Shown here piece by piece: positions 7,979-16,285 of a DNA stretch of 64,000 nt (the stretch's first letter is position 1; each line of letters begins with the position of its first letter). The notes under the pieces are model-generated. The model was not told the DNA's origin. It was given only the letters and a program-made list of their open reading frames with translations, and searched no databases. The stretch covers positions 1-64,000 of the forward strand of contig CACYQB010000020.1 in NCBI GenBank assembly GCA_902776435.1, written 5' to 3'. The DNA is from an uncultured Bacteroidales bacterium. Its GTDB lineage: Bacteria; Bacteroidota; Bacteroidia; Bacteroidales; Muribaculaceae. Position numbers and translations under genes: made by a program.

Positions 7979-9637
7979 ATGATGACAATCAAGAATCTCA
8001 TTAGTGCTTGTGCATTGGTAACGCTCATGATGGGCGGCTTGAACGCCAATGCTGACAACATCAATGAAGCTGATGCACGCAACGCCGCCAGCTTCTATGT
8101 CAAACAACATGCGTCGGCCAAGCCCGGCTCGCTGAGGGCGCCCGCAACAGCCGACCTGAAACTCGCCCATGCCGAGGCGTCGCGTACCGCCGAAGGCGCT
8201 CATTCCTACTACGCCTATAACATCACGGGCGGCGGTTTTATCATCATCGCCGGTGAGGACCGCGCCCCGCAGGTATTAGGCTACAGTGACCAAGGCAAGC
8301 TGGACTACAACAACCTGCCCGAGGGCTACATTGCCCTGATGAAAGGTTATCAAGAGCAAATCGAATACCTCCAGGCCCATCCGGAGTACAAGGTCGCTCC
8401 GTCCATTCGTGCCACTGGCGGTGTTGCCCCCCTTATCAAGACCTATTGGGGCCAGGAAGAGCCCTATGACTGGCAGTGTCCCGTCTATCAGGGTGAGTAT
8501 TGCGTTGTGGGCTGTGTGGCTACAGCGATGGCCCAAGTGATGTACTACTGGCGCTATCCGACAATGAGCCGTGCAATCAGCTCCTACTACTGTTATGATA
8601 TCGGCCAGACGATTCCCGCACTGCCCGAGACCACCTTCAACTACAATCTGATGTTGCCCAGCTACTGCCATTGGGACTGGGATAGAAGTGAACTCATCCA
8701 GGACACATATACCGATGAGCAAGCTCAGGAGGTGGCAAAACTGGGCCGTTACTGCGGTCAGGCCGTGGATATGGGTTACAGCCCTGAGGGCAGTGGCGCC
8801 TATACCTTCAGCCAGCTGAGTGCGATGAAGGAATTCGGTTACAGCAACAATGCCCGTGACGTGGAGCGCGACAGTTGGTGGGGAACATCTTACAGTACCG
8901 CTGAGTGGGAAGCCATGCTCCGGGAAGAACTGGACCTGCGTCGTCCCATCCTCTACTCAGCTTCTGATCCTGCCGAGGGAGGACATGCCTTTATCTGCGA
9001 CGGCTATAATGCCGAGGGCTTGTTCCATTTCAACTTCGGCTGGTACGGCACCTGCGACGGCTGGTATGTATCGACCGCGTTGAACATGACTCACCGCTCG
9101 GGAGACTACCTGAGATTCAACTCCAACCACGAGATCCTCCTGGGTGTTGTGCCTCCCGAGTACTGCATCATCTCGGCTGACGCTCTGCAGGCATCTAACG
9201 AGCTGCTCGTGTTAGGCGAAACCATGAACGTTCAAGCTAACAACGTCAACGTCCTTGCCACCCAGGAGAGCTTGAACCTGATGTTTACCATCAACAATGC
9301 CACGGGCAAACTTGCCATGAGCAATGCCATCAACGTGGTTCCCGCTAACTTTGAGCAAGGCAGCAACGTGACTGCTGGCATCGTCCTGCCCACGACACTC
9401 GAGACAGGCAGTTATGACGTGCAGTTCCATTACTTCTTCTCGACAGCGAACCGCAGCACGCGCATCCAGTGCGAGAGCAGCCAGCTCAATGTGGTGGGCC
9501 ATCTGGCCAAGTATGGAGCTCCGTTCAACATCGATGACGTGACCCTGACCATCGACATGCTGCTGAACAATACCCATCCCGTGTTGATCATCGATGACGT
9601 GACCGAACTCATTGACCTCCTGTTGTCAACAAAATAA
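7979..9637 (+). CDS. C10 family (streptopain-like) cysteine protease 1
   Basis: 552 residues. Signal peptide about 1-25 (ends NANA), a Spi_C10-type propeptide (about 26-140) with the repeated phrase GGGFIIIAGEDRAPQVLGYS, then the papain-like catalytic domain. The nucleophile is Cys179 in VGCVATAMAQVMYYW and the catalytic His is His336 in EGGHAFICDGYN. After the protease come about 120 residues of a beta-sandwich-like segment absent from the two paralogues, then a dockerin-like tail that retains the IDDVT..IDMLL helices but has lost the DxNxDG calcium loops. Secreted protein degradation is the likely role. The next protease begins 42 bases after the stop, so they are probably cotranscribed. 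Confidence 0.9.
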   Translation: MMTIKNLISACALVTLMMGGLNANADNINEADARNAASFYVKQHASAKPGSLRAPATADLKLAHAEASRTAEGAHSYYAYNITGGGFIIIAGEDRAPQVLGYSDQGKLDYNNLPEGYIALMKGYQEQIEYLQAHPEYKVAPSIRATGGVAPLIKTYWGQEEPYDWQCPVYQGEYCVVGCVATAMAQVMYYWRYPTMSRAISSYYCYDIGQTIPALPETTFNYNLMLPSYCHWDWDRSELIQDTYTDEQAQEVAKLGRYCGQAVDMGYSPEGSGAYTFSQLSAMKEFGYSNNARDVERDSWWGTSYSTAEWEAMLREELDLRRPILYSASDPAEGGHAFICDGYNAEGLFHFNFGWYGTCDGWYVSTALNMTHRSGDYLRFNSNHEILLGVVPPEYCIISADALQASNELLVLGETMNVQANNVNVLATQESLNLMFTINNATGKLAMSNAINVVPANFEQGSNVTAGIVLPTTLETGSYDVQFHYFFSTANRSTRIQCESSQLNVVGHLAKYGAPFNIDDVTLTIDMLLNNTHPVLIIDDVTELIDLLLSTK

Positions 9638-9679
9638 ACGACTTTTAATTCATATCATAAACCAATCAAACCATCCATT

Positions 9680-11074
9680 ATGAAGATTAAAAATCTCATG
9701 ACAACTATGGCGGTTGCGGTATTTGCCATGACCGCCCTCAACGCGAATGCCGGCAATGTTGATGCCGCAAGGGCTCGCACCATTGCTAACCAATTCATTC
9801 ATCAACAAAACGCTAAAGGCTTATTTAATGCCCACACTGCCGACCTCGTGCTCGTTCACGCCGAAGCATCCAGAGCTTCATCTGATGCCAATGCCTACTA
9901 TGCCTTCAATGTCAAGGGTGGCGGCTTTGTTATCATCGCTGGTGAGGACCGCGCGCCACAGGTGTTAGGCTACAGCGACAAGGGCTACTTGGATTTCAAC
10001 AAACTCCCCTACAACCTACAGGGCTTGTTGAATGGCTATAAACAGGAGATTGAGTTCCTCCAGAAATACGAGGGTAATGACTTGGTGTCCATCCACCAGA
10101 CACTCAATGCAAGCAGCGGCGTAGATCCCCTCATCAAGACTACCTGGGGCCAAGAAGATCCTTACGACTGGCAGTGCCCCAAGAAGGACGGCGAGTATTG
10201 CGTCGTGGGTTGCGTTGCTACCGCGATGGCTCAGGTAATGTACTACTGGAAATTTCCTGAAGGCAGCGCCGCTATTTCAGGTTACACCATCGGTGGTGGT
10301 TGGTGGTGGGGTGGTAATTCATTAACTGTTGATGATTTACCTGCTACCACATTTGATTACAGTTTGATGCTCAAATCCTATTGCCACTGGGACTGGAACA
10401 CCAGCCAACTGATCCAAGACACCTATACCGATGCTCAAGCTCAAGAAGTTGCTAAGTTAGGTCGTTATTGTGGTCAAGCGGTAGAAATGGATTATGACCC
10501 TGAAGGCAGCGGTGCTTACACTGATGACCAATTGGCAGCAATGAAGAGTTTTGGCTACCGCTCCACAGCCCAACATGTGTATAAGAACAATTCACAAACA
10601 TCGCAATGGGAAGCCAAGATGAGGACCGAGCTGGATGCAGGCCGCCCAATCCTTTATTCTGCAGATGATCCTTCCGAGGGCGGACATGCCTTCATTTGCG
10701 ACGGCTATAATGCCGACGGAATGTTCCATTTCAACTTGGGTTGGTATGGCACGTGCGACGGCTGGTATGTATCCACTGCTCTGAACATGATCCACCGCAG
10801 CGGTGACGAGCTTCACTTCAGCACGGGCCATGAGATGCTTATCGGCATTCAGCCGCCTGCTGGCTGGGAGCCCCCGACGTACACCATTATGGGTGACGTG
10901 AACATGGATGGCGATGTCACTATCGCTGACGTAACCGCACTGATTGACTATCTGCTGGGTGGAGATGACAGTGCCATCGATATCGAAGCCGCTAATGTCA
11001 ACGGAGATAGTAATGTCACAATTTCTGACGTGACCGCCCTGATCGACATGCTGCTGAGCGGTGACAACAACTGA
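9680..11074 (+). CDS. C10 family cysteine protease 2 with dockerin-like tail
   Basis: 464 residues; signal peptide about 1-24, propeptide, then catalytic domain with Cys178 (VGCVATAMAQ) and His336 (EGGHAFICDGYN). It is the close paralogue of the preceding gene but lacks its extra domain. The last 60 residues form a type I dockerin-like duplication: DVNMDGDVTIADVTALIDYL and, after a linker, NVNGDSNVTISDVTALIDML, both with Asp/Asn calcium-loop residues. The middle of the gene (about 10300-10600) is more A/T-rich in codon choice than the same region of its neighbour. It is the second gene of a likely two-gene unit ended by the hairpin at 11108-11143. Confidence 0.9.
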   Translation: MKIKNLMTTMAVAVFAMTALNANAGNVDAARARTIANQFIHQQNAKGLFNAHTADLVLVHAEASRASSDANAYYAFNVKGGGFVIIAGEDRAPQVLGYSDKGYLDFNKLPYNLQGLLNGYKQEIEFLQKYEGNDLVSIHQTLNASSGVDPLIKTTWGQEDPYDWQCPKKDGEYCVVGCVATAMAQVMYYWKFPEGSAAISGYTIGGGWWWGGNSLTVDDLPATTFDYSLMLKSYCHWDWNTSQLIQDTYTDAQAQEVAKLGRYCGQAVEMDYDPEGSGAYTDDQLAAMKSFGYRSTAQHVYKNNSQTSQWEAKMRTELDAGRPILYSADDPSEGGHAFICDGYNADGMFHFNLGWYGTCDGWYVSTALNMIHRSGDELHFSTGHEMLIGIQPPAGWEPPTYTIMGDVNMDGDVTIADVTALIDYLLGGDDSAIDIEAANVNGDSNVTISDVTALIDMLLSGDNN

Positions 11075-11107
11075 TGAGGCTGAAGCCCCTCAATCACTGA
11101 AATTTCA

Positions 11108-11143
11108 CAAGTGCGCATTGTTTTTACAGCCAATGCGCACTTG
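11108..11143 (+). terminator. Strong hairpin after protease 2
   Basis: CAAGTGCGCATTG and its exact reverse complement CAATGCGCACTTG form a perfect 13-base stem around a 10-base loop, 34 bases after the stop. A short T-containing run (ttattaat) follows. Probable transcription terminator. Confidence 0.75.
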
Positions 11144-11214
11144 TTATTAATAGATAATCGACGAACAAAGTGAAAAAACCAGTAACGTATGTCGCTTTAT
11201 TAGAAAAAAATACA

Positions 11215-11222
11215 TAATTTTG
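11215..11222 (+). promoter_or_regulatory. Candidate -7 box for protease 3
   Basis: TAATTTTG matches the Bacteroidetes -7 consensus. The ATG is 60 bases downstream. With the terminator upstream, this indicates separate transcription of the third protease. Confidence 0.55.
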
Positions 11223-11281
11223 CGGCAGATAATTAACTTCAAAATTCTTATCATTATCAACCTTTTTAAAAAAGAAAAACT

Positions 11282-12679
11282 ATGAACTTAAAAAAACTGA
11301 GTGTTATTTGTGTTCTGAGTCTTGCCGGCATGGTGTCCGCCAATGCCGCAACCATCACTGCTGATGCGGCTCGCCAAGCAGCAAATGATTTCTTGAAGAA
11401 GAACGTAGCCACTAAGGGCATGTTCCATGCTCCCTCAATGGCTGACCTGAAACTCGCCCATGCTGAAGCATCGAGCGTAGAAGGCAACGCTTACTATGTG
11501 TTCAACATCCAGGGTGGCGGTTGGGTCATCATGGCTGGTGACGACCGTGCTAAGCAGGTACTCGCCTATGGTAACACGGGTAACATCGATATGAACAACC
11601 TGCCCGGCAATATGAAGGCTTACCTGAACATGCTCAAGGGCCAGATTGAAACCGCCCAGGCCTACAAGGGCAAAACCGTTCCAGTGAAAGCATCCAAGCG
11701 TTCAACTCCTATCGATCCAATGCTGAAGAGTAGCTGGGGACAAGGTGATCCATGGAATCGCCTGTGTCCGACGAACGCCTTGGGACAACGCACTTCGGTG
11801 GGTTGTGCCCCTCTTGCCATGGCACAAATCATGAACTACTGGAAATACCCGAGTGAAGTATCGGCAGTCCCGGGCTACCCTGGTAACTACACCAGTCTGC
11901 CCGCCACCACATTTAACTATGACCTGATTCTTGACCAATACGCCTACTACGATCCCGTGACTGGTAACCCTATTGTTGTAGACTTTACCGAAGATCAGGC
12001 CAATGAAGTTGCCAAGTTGAGCCGCTACTGCGGACAAGCCTGCAAGTCTCGCTATGGAAATAGCGGCACTAGCACAGGCAGTTATTCTTATGATCAGCGA
12101 GACGGTTTCAAAACCTTCGGTTTCAATGAGAACTTGCAATTGATTGGCAAAGATTCATTCTACTACACCGATAATTCTAACGATTATACCATTGATGAAT
12201 GGTGTGAACTGATATGCGCCGAGCTTGAAGCTGGACATCCCATCCCCTACCATGACGTCTGGGAAGGTCATGCTTGGGTGCTTGATGGTGTTGATGCCGA
12301 GGGTAAATTCCACATGAACTGGGGTTTCAACGGCAAGTTTGACGGCTGGTATGAAATCGACGCCTTGTCTTTCCATCCATATGGTGACGAAGAGATTTGG
12401 GATTTCAGCCAAACCAGCAACAGCGGAAATCAGATGGTTATCGGTTGCTACCCCTATGACGGCTATGTGATTCCCGGCACAGGCGGAGACGTTGTAGCTC
12501 ATGACGTAAACAAGGACGGTAAGCTCAGCATCGCTGATGTGACCGCACTGATTGACTACCTGCTGGGTGGTGATGGCAGTGCTATCGATGTTGAGGCAGC
12601 TAACGTTAATGGCAATGATGGTGTAACCATCGCTGACGTAACTGCCCTTATCGACATTTTGCTGAGCGGTAACGAGTAA
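11282..12679 (+). CDS. C10 family cysteine protease 3 with dockerin-like tail
   Basis: 465 residues with signal peptide (about 1-22), Spi_C10-like propeptide and a more divergent catalytic domain: Cys175 in SVGCAPLAMAQIMNYW and His330 in EGHAWVLDGVDAEGKFHMNW. The tail again has two dockerin-like repeats (DVNKDGKLSIADVTALIDYL and NVNGNDGVTIADVTALIDIL) with intact calcium-loop residues. Its own promoter precedes it and a strong terminator follows. It is less similar to proteases 1 and 2 than they are to each other, so the tandem arose by at least two duplications. Confidence 0.9.
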   Translation: MNLKKLSVICVLSLAGMVSANAATITADAARQAANDFLKKNVATKGMFHAPSMADLKLAHAEASSVEGNAYYVFNIQGGGWVIMAGDDRAKQVLAYGNTGNIDMNNLPGNMKAYLNMLKGQIETAQAYKGKTVPVKASKRSTPIDPMLKSSWGQGDPWNRLCPTNALGQRTSVGCAPLAMAQIMNYWKYPSEVSAVPGYPGNYTSLPATTFNYDLILDQYAYYDPVTGNPIVVDFTEDQANEVAKLSRYCGQACKSRYGNSGTSTGSYSYDQRDGFKTFGFNENLQLIGKDSFYYTDNSNDYTIDEWCELICAELEAGHPIPYHDVWEGHAWVLDGVDAEGKFHMNWGFNGKFDGWYEIDALSFHPYGDEEIWDFSQTSNSGNQMVIGCYPYDGYVIPGTGGDVVAHDVNKDGKLSIADVTALIDYLLGGDGSAIDVEAANVNGNDGVTIADVTALIDILLSGNE

Positions 12680-12702
12680 TTACTGCTTCACTAAGAACTA
12701 CA

Positions 12703-12730
12703 GTAGAGGCGCAAAATCATGCGCCTCTAC
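12703..12730 (+). terminator. Rho-independent terminator after protease 3
   Basis: GTAGAGGCGCA and TGCGCCTCTAC form a perfect 11-base stem with a 6-base loop, followed directly by TTTTTT at 12731-12736. Confidence 0.9.
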
Positions 12731-12749
12731 TTTTTTATGGCAGCAGAAG

Positions 12750-12779
12750 TTGACAATTTACAAAAATTGAGTATCTTTG
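12750..12779 (+). promoter_or_regulatory. Bacteroidetes promoter for the dxs operon
   Basis: TTG at 12750-12752 and TATCTTTG at 12772-12779 with a 19-base spacer. The first coding sequence downstream is the small membrane protein at 12806, which supports that ORF being the first gene of the operon. Confidence 0.75.
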
Positions 12780-12805
12780 CAGTTTAGACAATTCTTGAGA
12801 AGATT

Positions 12806-12982
12806 ATGACAACCGGTAATTTGATACGATTTGTTTGCATCCTGCTCTTGTGGCTAGGATTGTGCTGGTTATTGATTACCAGGGCGGCCCGCATCGACTT
12901 CATGGTGATTTTCATCATCGTGGCGTCGGGCATCATCGTATTTGTCCCTCTCTACAAGAAATATGTGAGAAAAAAAGACTAA
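12806..12982 (+). CDS. Small two-helix membrane protein upstream of dxs
   Basis: A 58-residue reading frame starting at ATG 12806. The sequence shows two hydrophobic segments (about residues 6-25 and 33-49), a short RAARID loop and a basic end (YKKYVRKKD). It ends 3 bases before the dxs ATG, an organisation that implies translational coupling, and a good promoter lies 27 bases upstream. I do not recognise a family. It could be a small inner-membrane protein of unknown function carried with dxs-trkA-trkH. Confidence 0.7.
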   Translation: MTTGNLIRFVCILLLWLGLCWLLITRAARIDFMVIFIIVASGIIVFVPLYKKYVRKKD

Positions 12983-12985
12983 GCC

Positions 12986-14905
12986 ATGACTAAGAACTCC
13001 TACATACAACAACACTGCCCGCTGCTGGCCACCATCGACACGCCTGCCGACTTGAGGAAACTCGATATCGACAAGCTGCCACAGGTGTGTGACGAGCTGC
13101 GGCAGTTCATGATACACGAGTTGTCAAGCAACCCGGGACATTTCGCGTCGAGCATGGGCGCGGTTGAGATTGTAGTGGCATTGCACTACGTGTTCAACAC
13201 GCCCGATGACCGTCTGGTGTGGGACGTGGGGCATCAAGCCTATGCCCACAAGATCCTGACGGGCCGCCGTGACCAGTTTGACGATAACCGCAAGCTTGAC
13301 GGACTGAGCGGTTTTCCCAATCCCGCCGAGAGCGAGTATGACACCTTTACAGCCGGCCACGCGTCTAACAGCATCTCGGCCGCGCTGGGCATGGCGATTG
13401 CTGCCGAACTGCAGGACAACAAGGACCGCAAGGTGGTTGCCGTCATCGGAGACGCGAGCATCAGCGGCGGTTTGGCCTTTGAGGGCATCAACAATGCGAC
13501 GACCAACCCCAACAACCTGATTATCCTGCTCAACGACAACGACATGGCGATTGACGCCAATGTGGGCGCCTTAAGTTCCTACATGAGCGACCTGCACACG
13601 TCTCACCGTTATAATAAGGTGCGCTATAAGACCTATCAGTTCCTGCGGCGCCATAATGTCATCAATGACAACCGCAAGGGATTGATCATGCGATTCAGCA
13701 ATGCGATGAAGTCCCTGTTGTCCGGTCAGCAGAACATCTTCGAGGGCTTGAACATCCGCTACTTTGGCCTGTATGACGGCCATGACGTGAAACGGTTGGT
13801 CAAGATATTCCGCGAAATCAAGGATATGGAAGGCCCCAAGCTGGTACACGTGCGCACCGTCAAGGGCAAGGGATTTGCGGCTGCCGAGGCCGATCCCGCC
13901 ACCTGGCATGCACCAGGAAAATTTGACGAGGAAACCGGTGAGCGCGCCAAGGGCGGCAAAGGCGGCCCCATCAAGTACCAGGATGTGTTCGGCAAGACAT
14001 TGGTCGAACTGGCCGAGAAGAATGATAAGATTGTCGGCATTACTGCCGCCATGCCCAGCGGCACATCGATGTCGCTGATGCTGGAAGCAATGCCGCGACG
14101 CGCCTTTGACGTGGGCATCAGCGAGGGCCATGCAGTGACCTTTGCTGGAGGCCTTGCCAAGGACGGCATGCGCCCCTACTGCGCCATCTATAGCACCTTC
14201 CTGCAACGTGGCTATGACTCCATCATCCACGATGTGGCCATCCAGGGACTGCCGGTAACCTTCTGCATCGACCGCGGCGGCATTGTCGGCGAGGACGGCG
14301 TGACCCATCACGGACTGTTTGACCTGGCCTACCTGCGCTGCATCCCCGGCATGATTGTGGCATCTCCCATCAACGAGCACGACCTGCGCAACCTGATGTT
14401 CACCGCCCAGAGCGACAATTTTGGTCCCTTTGCCATCCGCTATCCGCGCGGCAAAGGCGTTATCGCCGAGTGGCATAACGAGATGCAGGCCTTGCCCATC
14501 GGCCGCGGCCGCCGCATGAACGAGGGCGAAGGTGTGGCTGTGCTCAGCATTGGTCACATCGGCAACGAGGTCATCGAGGTGGTCAACCGCCTGAAGGAAC
14601 AAGGCATCAACGTGGGCCACTATGACATGATCTTCCTGAAACCTATCGATGAGGAGATTCTGAAGGAAGCAACTACCCGTTACCACAGCATCATCACCAT
14701 CGAGGACGGCACCGTCATGGGTGGCCTGGGGACGGCTGTTGCCGAGTGGATTACCCAACATCACTGTGACACCCGCCTCAAGATGCTGGGTGTACAGGAC
14801 GAATTTGTACACCAGGGCACTGTGGCCCAACTCTATGAGCGCTGCGGCATGGACGCCAAGTCGCTTGAGGAAGCGATCAAGGAGGAGTTAGGAGTGAAGA
14901 GGTAG
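12986..14905 (+). CDS. dxs: 1-deoxy-D-xylulose-5-phosphate synthase
   Basis: 639 residues, full length. Condenses pyruvate and glyceraldehyde 3-phosphate to DXP, the first step of the MEP isoprenoid pathway and a source for thiamine and pyridoxal; ThDP- and Mg-dependent, cytoplasmic. Visible marks: DVGHQAYAHKILTGR, AGHASNSISAALG, the GDASISGGLAFEG thiamine/Mg motif and DRGGIVGEDGVTHHG. The last residues (EELGVKR) are encoded by a stretch with 7-base periodicity that continues past the stop (14884-14918). The gene follows the small membrane protein by 3 bases and precedes trkA by 47. Confidence 0.97.
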   Translation: MTKNSYIQQHCPLLATIDTPADLRKLDIDKLPQVCDELRQFMIHELSSNPGHFASSMGAVEIVVALHYVFNTPDDRLVWDVGHQAYAHKILTGRRDQFDDNRKLDGLSGFPNPAESEYDTFTAGHASNSISAALGMAIAAELQDNKDRKVVAVIGDASISGGLAFEGINNATTNPNNLIILLNDNDMAIDANVGALSSYMSDLHTSHRYNKVRYKTYQFLRRHNVINDNRKGLIMRFSNAMKSLLSGQQNIFEGLNIRYFGLYDGHDVKRLVKIFREIKDMEGPKLVHVRTVKGKGFAAAEADPATWHAPGKFDEETGERAKGGKGGPIKYQDVFGKTLVELAEKNDKIVGITAAMPSGTSMSLMLEAMPRRAFDVGISEGHAVTFAGGLAKDGMRPYCAIYSTFLQRGYDSIIHDVAIQGLPVTFCIDRGGIVGEDGVTHHGLFDLAYLRCIPGMIVASPINEHDLRNLMFTAQSDNFGPFAIRYPRGKGVIAEWHNEMQALPIGRGRRMNEGEGVAVLSIGHIGNEVIEVVNRLKEQGINVGHYDMIFLKPIDEEILKEATTRYHSIITIEDGTVMGGLGTAVAEWITQHHCDTRLKMLGVQDEFVHQGTVAQLYERCGMDAKSLEEAIKEELGVKR

Positions 14906-14918
14906 GAGTTAGGGGTAG
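14884..14918 (+). repeat. Degenerate heptamer array across the dxs stop
   Basis: Five 7-base units (ggagtta, ggagtga, agaggta, ggagtta, ggggtag) run through the dxs TAG at 14903-14905. Two units are imperfect. Confidence 0.5.
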
Positions 14919-14952
14919 AATTGTAACGTATTTATAATAACCAAAATAAACA

Positions 14953-16284
14953 ATGAGAATCGTTATTGCCGGCGCTGGAGAAGTCGGGACACATTTGGCA
15001 AAGATGCTCAGTAATGAGGAGCAGGACATCATCGTCATGGACGTTGAAAACAGGAAGCTCGAGCCGCTCGAGAATTACAACCTGCTCACTCATCAAGGCA
15101 GTGCCATCTCCTTCAGCGACCTCAACGCCATCAAAACCGGCTATTGTGACCTGTTTATCGCTGTCACAAAGAGTGAGGCCCGCAACATATTGTCGTGCTC
15201 CATGGCCAAGAAACTTGGAGCCAAGAAAACCGTTGCCCGCATCGACAATGATGAGTTCTTCAATGTGAACTGGCGCGAGCATTTCACAAAACTGGGCATT
15301 GACCATCTCATCTATCCCGAAATGCTGGCAGCCAAAGAAATCGCCAGCGCGCTAAAGCGCACGTGGGCGAGGAACTGGTTTGAGTTATTTGACGGCGAGC
15401 TCATTGTTGTGGGCGTGAAAATACGTTCTAATGCAAAAATCGTCAACCACATGCTCAAGGATTTGTCTGATATCAGCCAATTCCTGCATGTGTCGGCCAT
15501 CAAACGAAACCGCGAGATCATCATCCCTCGTGGCGACGACGTTATCCAGGAGAACGATATCGTCTATATCGCCACTACCCGCGATTATATTGAAGAGGTG
15601 CGTGAAGCCTGCGGAAAAATACAGAACCCAGTTGACAATGTGCTCATCGTGGGAGGAAACGACATTGCCGAGCAGCTCATCAAGAGATTGGGCAAGAGCG
15701 TAGATATCAAGATTATCGAGGAAAGTGAGGAGCGGTGCGAAGAGCTAGCCCAGCGTTATCCCAACTGCAAGTTGGTGCAAGGCAACTTCCGCGATTCAGA
15801 ACTCAGTGAGGAGGAGAGCGTTAGCTACTATGACGCTTTCATCTCCCTGGGTGACAACAGCGCCGTCAACATGATGGCGTGCATGATAGCCAAGACCAAC
15901 GGCGTTCCCAAGACCATCGCCCAGGTTGAGGACATCCAGTTCATCAATGAGGCCGAGGCACTTAACATTGGCACAATCGTCAACAAGAAGTTGCTGGCGT
16001 CGAGTCGCATCTTCCAAATCCTGATTGACGCCGATGAAGACAATGCCCGCTGCCTAGCCTTGGCTGATGCCGAGGTTGCCGAAGTCATCGTTGAGGCAGG
16101 TGACCGCGTAACCCGCGCTCCAGTAAAAGACCTAAAGCTGAGCCGCGATTTCACAATAGCCGGACTCGTGCGTGACGGCAAGGGAATGCTCGTGGGCGGC
16201 AACACGCGCATCCAGGCGGGCGACCACGTGGTAGTCTTCTGCCTGCAAGGCGCAATGCACAAACTTGACAAATATTTCTCGTGA
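14953..16284 (+). CDS. trkA: Trk system K+ uptake regulatory protein TrkA
   Basis: 443 residues, cytoplasmic, peripheral to the membrane. Two RCK units are visible: a nucleotide-binding Rossmann start IVIAGAGEVGTHLAKML at residue 3 and a second VLIVGGNDIAEQLIKRL near 233, each followed by a TrkA-C-type region. TrkA binds NAD(H)/ATP and gates the TrkH channel. The stop is followed after one base by the trkH ATG, so the two are translated as a coupled pair. Confidence 0.95.
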   Translation: MRIVIAGAGEVGTHLAKMLSNEEQDIIVMDVENRKLEPLENYNLLTHQGSAISFSDLNAIKTGYCDLFIAVTKSEARNILSCSMAKKLGAKKTVARIDNDEFFNVNWREHFTKLGIDHLIYPEMLAAKEIASALKRTWARNWFELFDGELIVVGVKIRSNAKIVNHMLKDLSDISQFLHVSAIKRNREIIIPRGDDVIQENDIVYIATTRDYIEEVREACGKIQNPVDNVLIVGGNDIAEQLIKRLGKSVDIKIIEESEERCEELAQRYPNCKLVQGNFRDSELSEEESVSYYDAFISLGDNSAVNMMACMIAKTNGVPKTIAQVEDIQFINEAEALNIGTIVNKKLLASSRIFQILIDADEDNARCLALADAEVAEVIVEAGDRVTRAPVKDLKLSRDFTIAGLVRDGKGMLVGGNTRIQAGDHVVVFCLQGAMHKLDKYFS

Positions 16285-16285
16285 G

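Noticed and set aside
13571-14830. Antisense frame opposite dxs
   Set aside because: Composition artefact of a conserved metabolic gene; no motif.
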